From: Rhodospirillales bacterium
GTDB lineage: Bacteria > Pseudomonadota > Alphaproteobacteria > Rhodospirillales > Defluviicoccaceae
DNA length: 5,368 nucleotides
NCBI GenBank assembly: GCA_030622775.1
Contig: JAUXFS010000173.1
Coordinates: 1 to 5,368 of the forward strand
Direction: 5' to 3'
Shown here in pieces: positions 1 to 4,763 of this stretch (the stretch's first letter is position 1; each line of letters begins with the position of its first letter). Below the pieces are notes generated by a model, which had not been told where the DNA came from, searched no databases, and worked only from the letters and a program-made list of their open reading frames with translations. The position numbers and the translations under genes are program-made.

Positions 1-1277
1 GACCGCCAACTCCGTCGCCAGCGAAGCACCCATTCCGGAGCGATAGTCGGCATTGTGCGCCAGCCGCAAATCGAGGCCGGCGACGGCGGCGGCGACGGAC
101 GGGGCATCGTGGCCGGTGACGACGATCACCTCGCCGACATCGGCGTCGATCAAGGTCTCGACGACGCGGCGGACCATCGGCGCGCCGTCGATTTCGCACA
201 GCAGCTTGTTGCGATCCCCCATCCGGCTGGACAGACCAGCGGCGAGCACGACGGCGGCGATCCGCGGTTTTGGGGGCTTGATCTTGCGACGCGGCAGCGG
301 ACGCTCGGGAATCTCCTTCAGAAGCCCGCCGACGCCCATCGCGGCGATCAACCCGGAGGTGACCGGAAGATCGCAGAACACCCGTCGCAGGATCCAGTCG
401 AAGCCGTTCGGTTTGGCCGAGCGGGCGCACCCGGGCACGCCGATGACCGACCGTCCGTCGATGGTTCCGTAGACCAGCAGATTGCCGGGATCGACCGGCA
501 TGCCCAGCCGGAGCACCTGGCCGCCGGCGGCTTCGAGCGCCGCCGGCACCACGTCCATCCGATCGGCGACCGAGCTCGCCCCGGCGACCAGGATCAGGTC
601 GCGCCCTTCCGCCGCCTCGGCCGCGATCTCCCGGGCCAGCGCATCCTCCGCGTGGGCGCAACGCCGGTCCGAGACGAGGCGTCCTCCCAGGCGGGTGATC
701 CTCGCCGCGGAGACCTCGGCCATCTTGTCGTGAAGGCGGGGAGGCGTCGCCGCGAACGCCGTCTGCACCAGTCCAACCCGCAACGGCCGCGCCGCCGCAC
801 CGTGATCGGGGCCTTTCGCGCCCGTTCGACGACGGCGGCCAGGATCGGCCCCGACACCGCGTAGGGAATGGTCTTGACGGTGGCGACCATCCGGCCGGCG
901 GCCACCCAGTCGCCCGAGGGACGGATGGCCACGGTCATCGCCTCGTCGATGCGGTTCACCGCGTTGATTTCGGCCTCGCCATAGGTGAGAAGCCCGGTCC
1001 GGCCGGCGACCAGATTGACGCGGCCGGTCTTCGCCGCCTCCCGCTCGACGCCGTCGCCGGTCAACGCCTCGGCAACACGCAACGCCGCCGAGTCCTCGCC
1101 CACGTCGCCATCGTCGAGAAAGACGACGGTGACGGACCCAATTCCCGCGGCGGCGAGCGCGGCGAGCGCCTCGGCGGTCAGCACCCGGCCCTTGCGCAGG
1201 GTTCGCCGTCCCGCGACAACCGAATGGACGAGGATTCCGCCCAAGGCGGACTCCGTTGAAACGCTAGCGTATCTCAC
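1..1277 (-). CDS. Molybdopterin-binding / MobA-like NTP-transferase fusion protein, frameshifted and cut by the window edge
   Basis: Reading right to left, the N-terminal part runs in one frame to about 795 and continues in another frame, open from 792 to position 1 with no stop. About 425 residues are visible; the family is usually somewhat over 500. The order is an N-terminal MoeA/CoxI-like segment ('ALGGILVHSV', 'RMVATVKTIPYAV'), a molybdopterin-binding domain with 'LVAGASSVADRMDVVP' (about 597-550), then from about 264 a MobA/MocA-type nucleotidyltransferase with the P-loop-like 'VVLAAGLSSRMG' followed by K-L-L and 'VIVVTGHD'. Such proteins are expected to bind molybdopterin and transfer CMP or GMP to it in the cytoplasm. 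I prefer the GTG at 1277, because from there the protein aligns with the remembered family N-terminus without gaps; the ATG at 1313 would add 12 unusual residues, overlap larB and has no Shine-Dalgarno sequence. It is probably co-transcribed with larB. The one-base frameshift may be real decay or a sequencing error. Family identity is sure; specific substrate is not. Confidence 0.8.
788..800 (-). other. Apparent -1 frameshift site in the molybdopterin-binding/NTP-transferase gene
   Basis: Upstream of this site the minus strand reads '...RKAPITVR' in one frame; continuing in that frame gives an arginine-rich non-family tail ending at 594. Downstream the family-like sequence 'RPLRVGLVQTAFAATPP' is in the next frame. 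Two bases (793-794) are left over where a full codon is expected, most simply a missing C in what would have been CCG (proline). The context is a GC-only run, gcggcggcgcgg on the minus strand, where polymerase or basecalling slips are common. Confidence 0.8.
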
Positions 1278-1290
1278 GTATTTCTCGAGA

Positions 1291-1980
1291 TCACCTTCCG
1301 TTTGGCGGGTCATCGGCCGCCATGCGCGAGGCGCGGAGCGCCCGAATCGCGGCGCACGCGGCCCCGTATCCGTTGTCGATATTGCACACCGTCACCCCGG
1401 GCGCGCAGGAAACCAAGCAGGAGAACAGCGCCGTCTCGCCATCGCGGGCGGCGCCGTAGCCGGCCGACGTCGGGACCGCGATCAGTACCCCGGGAACAAG
1501 GCCGCCGAGGACGCTGGGCAGCGCCGCGTCCATTCCGGCGACGGCGATCACCACCGGATGGCGAGCGATCTCGTCGATCCGGTCCATCAGCCGCCAGATC
1601 CCGGCCACTCCGACGTCGAAGATCGCCGTCGCGCCGACCCCGTGGAACGCCAGCGTCCGCAACGCCTCGTGCGCCGGGCGGGCGTCGGAGGTGCCGGCGG
1701 TGACCACGGCGACCCGCGGCGCGGCGGCCGGCCGCGGCGTGTGGTCGAAGAACGCCGTCCGCGATACCCGGTCGTAATCCATCGTCTGGCGATAGGCCGG
1801 CGCCAGCGCGGCCCGCTTGTCCTCGGAGAGCCGGGTGAGCAGGAAATCCGCCCCGTTCTCGCGGGCGCGGCGCAGGATCTCGTCGATCTGGGACGGCGAT
1901 TTCTGGGCGCACAGCACCGCCTCGCCAAATCCCAGCCGGTCGGCGCGCCGGAAGTCGAGGGTGACCTCGTCGGCGCTCAT
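1291..1980 (-). CDS. larB: LarB, nicotinic acid adenine dinucleotide carboxylase/hydrolase of nickel-pincer cofactor synthesis
   Basis: LarB carries out the first step of nickel-pincer nucleotide synthesis in the cytoplasm: it carboxylates the pyridinium ring of nicotinic acid adenine dinucleotide and cleaves the phosphoanhydride, releasing AMP and giving dicarboxypyridinium mononucleotide (known for the family). The protein is 229 residues, close to the usual 240-250. The N-terminal part has the expected 'LDFRRADRLGFGEAVLCAQK' and 'TRLSEDK'; the C-terminal PurE-like part has AGTSD (95-99), DVGVAG (122-127), 'VAGMDAALPS' (147-156), 'VPTSAGYGA' (169-177) and 'NIDNGYGAA' (200-208), all in the right order. 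Its ATG overlaps the larE stop codon as ATGA, so translation is probably coupled to larE. The last residues (after about 219) are polar and variable. I see no missing motif. Identification is firm. Confidence 0.95.
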   Translation of the reverse strand: MSADEVTLDFRRADRLGFGEAVLCAQKSPSQIDEILRRARENGADFLLTRLSEDKRAALAPAYRQTMDYDRVSRTAFFDHTPRPAAAPRVAVVTAGTSDARPAHEALRTLAFHGVGATAIFDVGVAGIWRLMDRIDEIARHPVVIAVAGMDAALPSVLGGLVPGVLIAVPTSAGYGAARDGETALFSCLVSCAPGVTVCNIDNGYGAACAAIRALRASRMAADDPPNGR

Positions 1981-2801
1981 GCCACCCGGGTCTTCCCGGC
2001 GCCGACGAAGGCGCTGCCGCGCCGGTAGGCGGTCAGTTGGACGGGAACGCCGTCAACACCCGGGACCAGACCCCGGATCCGGCGCCCCGCCTCGGCGATC
2101 AACGCCGCCCGGCCGGCGCCGTCGAGCCGGCCCAGCGTCGCCGGATCGAGCTCGATGACGATACCGGCCCGGCGGACCCGGCAGCGGACCGTCTCCGCCG
2201 CCAGGGCCTCGCGGAGCCAGACCTCGACCCGATCGATCAGGTGCAGCGTGTCCGGTTCGATCCGGATGCCGGTTTCGACCCGGCTGGAGAGACAGGGCGA
2301 AGCGGGCAGGACCGCCAACTCGGGCAGCCCGAGCCGGCGGGCGAGCGCCCGCACGTCGGCCTTGGCGAACCCCGCTTCCACGTATGGGTGGCGCACGCCG
2401 TTGGCCGCCGCCGCCTCGAGCCCGGGGCGGTAGTCGCCGAGATCGTCGGTGTTGGCGCCGGAGAGCGCCACCCCTTCGGAGATCATGCCCAGGGTCCGGT
2501 AGAGGTTGGACTTGCAGAAGAAACAGCGGTTCACCGGGTTGGCGCGATAGCGCTCGTCGGCGAACTCGCCGGCGTCGACCACCTCGAGGCGCCAGCCCTC
2601 GGCGGCGGCCCGGGCGCGGACCCGATCGGTCGCCGCGGGCGGGACCGCCGGAGAGACGGCGTGAACCATGCGAACCCGGCCGCCGCCGAGGAGCCTTCGG
2701 GCGAAGCTCGCCAGGGTCATCGAATCGACCCCGCCGGAGACGGCGACCGTCGCTCTGGCGTAACCGCGGAGGACTTCTCCGAGCCGCCCGAACTCAGCCA
2801 T
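1977..2801 (-). CDS. larE: LarE, ATP-dependent sulfur transferase of nickel-pincer cofactor synthesis (three-cysteine type)
   Basis: LarE activates the carboxylates of the LarB product with ATP and converts them to thiocarboxylates, giving the dithio pincer ligand. The 274-residue protein has the PP-loop SGGVDS at 22-27 for ATP pyrophosphatase chemistry, 'ALSGANTDD' at 112-120, and cysteines at 93 and 96 ('NRCFFCKSNLY') and 170 ('PASPCLSSR'). In the Lactobacillus plantarum enzyme the single cysteine equivalent to 170 is sacrificed as the sulfur source; homologues with all three cysteines are known to bind a [4Fe-4S] cluster and are thought to work catalytically. This protein has the three-cysteine pattern. 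The C-terminal segment ends with 'AYRRGSAF', matching the family's YR-GS signature. The ATG at 2801 overlaps the larC stop by 8 bases and is preceded by a strong Shine-Dalgarno sequence. Firm call. Confidence 0.95.
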   Translation of the reverse strand: MAEFGRLGEVLRGYARATVAVSGGVDSMTLASFARRLLGGGRVRMVHAVSPAVPPAATDRVRARAAAEGWRLEVVDAGEFADERYRANPVNRCFFCKSNLYRTLGMISEGVALSGANTDDLGDYRPGLEAAAANGVRHPYVEAGFAKADVRALARRLGLPELAVLPASPCLSSRVETGIRIEPDTLHLIDRVEVWLREALAAETVRCRVRRAGIVIELDPATLGRLDGAGRAALIAEAGRRIRGLVPGVDGVPVQLTAYRRGSAFVGAGKTRVA

Positions 2802-4020
2802 CCGAAGTCTCCTCCTCTATCGCCGCACGTTCCAACTTTGTCCGCGCGGCCTGGCGCCTGGCCGCGCCTTCGAGGTGCGCGAGGTCGTCCATCTCCGTCT
2901 TGGCCGAGACGCCGGACGGTCTGCGCGCCAACTTGACCGGGGTGCCGCCGACGTCGCGCATTTCGCGCCGGACCGTGGTTCGCGCGACGGTGCTGCGGCG
3001 GACCCCGAGGGTGGTGGTCTCGTCGAGCACTTCACCGACGATCCGGTCGGCCGCCTCCGGCCGCGCCAGCACCTGAACCCCGGCGGCCATCCGCCCCTTT
3101 TTGGCGAGCACCGGCCACTGGCAGACATCGATGACGTCCGGCGCGCCGCGCAAACGATCGAGGGCGACGGCGAGGTCCTCGCCGGTCTGGTCGTCGACCT
3201 CGAACCGCAACACCTCGACCCGGTCGCCCCGCAGTCCGGCGTCGACCTCGGCGAACAGCGTGGCGCGCAGCACGTTGCTGCGTGTCTCCAGCGTCCGGAC
3301 GCCGAACCCGATCCCCGCCCCGATCAGCCGCCGCGGCACCGGGTCGACCGCCTGGCTCGGGGCAAGATGGCGGAGGATCGCGGCGCCGGTGGGGGTCACC
3401 CGCTCGCCCTTTTCGCCGTCGTCGGCGAGAACGAGCCCCTTGAGCAGTTCCAGCGTCGCCGGCGCCGGTACCGGCAGCATCCCGTGCTCGGTCGCGACAA
3501 AGCCTCGGCCGCGGGGGATCGGGCCGATCGACCAGCGGCAGCGGCCGAGACCGGAGATGATCGCCGCCGCCGACAGGATGTCGGCGATCGAGTCGTCGGC
3601 GCCGACCTCGTGGAAAACGACGCCGTCCACATCGATCCCGTGAACGACGGCCTCCGCTTCGGCAAGGGCGCGGAAGATAGCCAGCGCCGACGTTTGCACG
3701 CCCTTATCGAGACGCGCCGACGCAATGCGGCCGCGGATGTCGTACCAGCGGACACGGGCATGAGGGTCATCGGGCCGACCCGGCGCCGGCCCCTCGACCA
3801 CGAACCGGGATCCCGCCAGCACCCGATCGCGGTGACCGGCAAGCGATACCCGCGTCCCTTCCGCCAGCCCGACGGCGGCGATCGCCGCCTCGCAGGCCGG
3901 CCACAAATCGGGCCGCACGTCGAGCAGCGCCGCGGAGAACATGTCCCCGGCGATCCCGCCGACCGCATCGAGGTGGACGGCGGAAACCCGCACGGTCCCG
4001 TTTTCGCCGACGTTGGTCAC
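2794..4020 (-). CDS. larC: LarC, CTP-dependent nickel insertase (cyclometallase) of nickel-pincer cofactor synthesis
   Basis: LarC inserts nickel into the dithio pincer ligand in a CTP-dependent step, finishing the NPN cofactor used by LarA-type racemases. From the GTG at 4020 the protein is 408 residues, the usual length. Motifs in order: 'HLDAVGGIAGDMF' (16-28), 'FHEVGADDSI' (136-145), 'HGMLPVPAPATLELLKG' (179-195), 'TPTGAAIL' (209-216), then the C-terminal domain with 'EVDDQTGED' (274-282), KKGR (307-310) and 'ETTTLGVR' (334-341). It is one continuous frame, unlike the L. plantarum gene that is split into larC1/larC2. The open frame extends to a TTG at 4131, but the GTG at 4020 has GAGGA at 8 bases' spacing; a GTG at 3993 would fit the family N-terminus even better but has a weak site. 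The segment 'DPHARVRWYDIRGRI' (85-99) has only one histidine where many homologues carry a histidine cluster. Firm call; start less so. Confidence 0.94.
   Translation of the reverse strand: MTNVGENGTVRVSAVHLDAVGGIAGDMFSAALLDVRPDLWPACEAAIAAVGLAEGTRVSLAGHRDRVLAGSRFVVEGPAPGRPDDPHARVRWYDIRGRIASARLDKGVQTSALAIFRALAEAEAVVHGIDVDGVVFHEVGADDSIADILSAAAIISGLGRCRWSIGPIPRGRGFVATEHGMLPVPAPATLELLKGLVLADDGEKGERVTPTGAAILRHLAPSQAVDPVPRRLIGAGIGFGVRTLETRSNVLRATLFAEVDAGLRGDRVEVLRFEVDDQTGEDLAVALDRLRGAPDVIDVCQWPVLAKKGRMAAGVQVLARPEAADRIVGEVLDETTTLGVRRSTVARTTVRREMRDVGGTPVKLARRPSGVSAKTEMDDLAHLEGAARRQAARTKLERAAIEEETSDG
2809..2817 (-). promoter_or_regulatory. Strong ribosome binding site of larE
   Basis: The minus strand reads GAGGAGGAG, 7 bases before the ATG at 2801. 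It lies inside the last codons of larC, so larE can load ribosomes independently even though the genes overlap. It supports 2801 as the larE start. Confidence 0.8.
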
Positions 4021-4028
4021 GGCCTCTA

Positions 4029-4033
4029 TCCTC
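4029..4033 (-). promoter_or_regulatory. Ribosome binding site supporting the GTG start of larC
   Basis: The minus strand reads GAGGA, 8 bases before the GTG at 4020, within gcgaggatagaggcc. No comparable site precedes the TTG at 4131 or the GTG at 3993, so this decides the start used here. Confidence 0.55.
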
Positions 4034-4102
4034 GCCCCTTCGCCCCGTCCCGCAAACCGGCGGGCCGAATCGCGCAGGTCAGTATCAACGCAGGTTGGTT
4101 TA

Positions 4103-4131
4103 AGGATAGCAGCGTCCGTTTGCGACCCCAA
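4103..4131 (-). promoter_or_regulatory. Candidate promoter of the lar operon
   Basis: On the minus strand TTGGGG (4131-4126) and TATCCT (4108-4103) are separated by exactly 17 bases, a housekeeping-sigma layout. Transcription would start near 4096, giving a leader of about 75 bases before the larC GTG. The -35 box matches the consensus at only three or four positions, so this is a suggestion from spacing and place, not a certain call. Confidence 0.35.
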
Positions 4132-4185
4132 AGCTTTCCCGGCGTGCGCCCGGCCGCTTGACCGCGCGCGCTCTCCGCCAACTGA

Positions 4186-4201
4186 GAGTCCGGCCGGACT
4201 C
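4186..4201. repeat. Perfect 16-base palindrome upstream of larC
   Basis: The sequence GAGTCCGGCCGGACTC is identical to its reverse complement. It lies between the candidate larC promoter and the end of the small reading frame at 4216. Neither strand has a T-run after it, so it does not look like an intrinsic terminator; with no loop it would fold poorly as RNA without opening some pairs. A dimeric regulator's operator is one possibility; its function is unknown. Confidence 0.5.
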
Positions 4202-4215
4202 CGAGAGAAAAGGCC

Positions 4216-4308
4216 TCAAATTCCCACCACCGCGGTGAGGAGCCAGGCGGCACCGACGCAGGCGATCGCCAGAAGATCCCGCCACTGCTTCCTACAGTAC
4301 TCCCGCAT
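4216..4308 (-). CDS. Candidate 30-residue single-pass membrane protein
   Basis: I do not recognise a family. The frame begins with ATG at 4308 and ends with TGA at 4216. Residues 1-11 are polar and basic (MREYCRKQWRD), followed directly by a 19-residue hydrophobic stretch, 'LLAIACVGAAWLLTAVVGI', that reaches the C-terminus. This is the layout of a small inner-membrane protein with its N-terminus in the cytoplasm. Twenty-four of 30 codons end in G or C, in line with the lar genes. The upstream sequence has a G-run (GGGGGG) about 8 bases before the ATG, a poor but possible ribosome site. It lies upstream of larC on the same strand, 195 bases away. A chance frame in GC-rich DNA remains quite possible. 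Confidence 0.35.
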   Translation of the reverse strand: MREYCRKQWRDLLAIACVGAAWLLTAVVGI

Positions 4309-4320
4309 GTCCGAGCCCCC

Positions 4321-4333
4321 CACAACCGTTGTG
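4321..4333. repeat. Perfect inverted repeat, 6-base arms around one base
   Basis: CACAAC-C-GTTGTG is a perfect inverted repeat, 13 to 25 bases upstream of the ATG of the candidate small membrane protein. Its position suits an operator, but no family of regulator can be named from it. Confidence 0.4.
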
Positions 4334-4341
4334 TTGCCGTC

Positions 4342-4358
4342 TGCTTGACAGGCAAGCA
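4342..4358. repeat. Perfect inverted repeat, 6-base arms, overlapping a -35-like box
   Basis: TGCTTG-ACAGG-CAAGCA has 6-base arms and a 5-base centre. It overlaps a plus-strand TTGACA at 4345-4350. It is only 8 bases from the inverted repeat at 4321-4333. It could be an operator over a promoter or an RNA hairpin; there is no T-run for a terminator. Confidence 0.4.
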
Positions 4359-4538
4359 TCTCCGGTAACCCGTCAATGTGGCCATAGCGGGGCCGATCGC
4401 CTCGGGCGAGCCGGCAGAGGCACCGATGGCGCGACGGTTCTATCCGGGCTCATTCTTTGCGTCCCCTCGCTCGGTCCAATTCGATCGATTTTGTTTTTTA
4501 CTTGCCCTCGGAAAGTATTCTGATGAATCCGAAAGATT

Positions 4539-4554
4539 TGTGAACTGCTTCACA
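4539..4554. promoter_or_regulatory. CRP/FNR-family-like operator upstream of the protease
   Basis: TGTGAACTGCTTCACA matches the classical CRP half-sites TGTGA-N6-TCACA exactly, with symmetry extended by one base pair on the inner side, and is followed by TTT as in the E. coli consensus. It lies 210 bases before the protease ATG, in AT-richer DNA. It could control a promoter between it and 4764. CRP-like proteins in alphaproteobacteria often prefer related but different sites, so the binding factor is inferred only. Confidence 0.4.
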
Positions 4555-4752
4555 TTTCTGTCGAAGCCCCCGTGTCATTACTTGGCGAAATCTCCCAGGA
4601 CATCCAGCGGGTCAGGAGGGGGATCCAAAACAACGGCCCGGTTTCCTGTTCTCTTGATCGGTCGAGCGTGCTCCGCAGCGATTGCGGACCACTGCCCGAG
4701 CCTGCGGAAGAGTTGCCCGGATGAAGGTCGCATCAGCAAACCCAACCCAAGC

Positions 4753-4758
4753 AGGAGG
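4753..4758 (+). promoter_or_regulatory. Ribosome binding site of the serralysin-like protease
   Basis: A full AGGAGG core lies 5 bases before the ATG at 4764, fixing that start. It is much stronger than the sites of larC or larB. Confidence 0.85.
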
Positions 4759-4763
4759 TATCA

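Larger units (their letters stand above)
4309..4763. other. Intergenic region with declining GC, no convincing gene
   Basis: No recognisable protein or RNA gene is visible on either strand. The left part still has operon-like GC; from about 4440 the sequence becomes AT-richer, including the T-rich tract at 4489-4500. It contains the inverted repeats and the CRP-like site listed separately. A consensus-like TTGACA (plus strand, 4345-4350) and a TTGACG (minus strand, 4376-4371) are present, but neither has a good -10 box at 16-18 bases. The protease promoter must lie somewhere here, but I cannot place it. Confidence 0.5.

Noticed and set aside
594..792. C-terminal tail of the minus-strand frame starting at 1313, beyond the frameshift
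   Set aside because: The arginine/proline-rich tail after 'PITVR' is not family-like, while the other frame continues the family sequence; the tail is an artefact of the one-base shift.
55..864. Long plus-strand open frame of 269 residues
   Set aside because: It lies opposite the NTP-transferase gene, which shows clear family motifs in the minus-strand frame. The plus-strand translation is rich in R, G, D and P with no recognisable domain, as expected of a GC-rich shadow frame.
985..2028. Plus-strand open frame of 347 residues opposite larB
   Set aside because: LarB on the other strand is certain; this frame spans parts of two real minus-strand genes and has no domain.
2875..4161. Long plus-strand open frame of 428 residues
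   Set aside because: It is antisense to larC, which has full-length conserved motifs. The translation is low-complexity (R/D/P/G rich) and has no family resemblance.
4026..4385. Minus-strand open frame of 119 residues upstream of larC
   Set aside because: No recognisable motif, no Shine-Dalgarno sequence noted, and its composition looks random; it overlaps the small hydrophobic frame in another phase.
4430..4460. GGTTCTATCC resembling a tRNA T-loop
   Set aside because: The flanking bases do not form the 5-bp T stem, and no acceptor or anticodon stem could be assembled around it.
4480..4500. T-rich run as an intrinsic terminator
   Set aside because: The only nearby symmetry is the weak AT-containing TCGATCGA; there is no GC-rich stem directly before the T-run.
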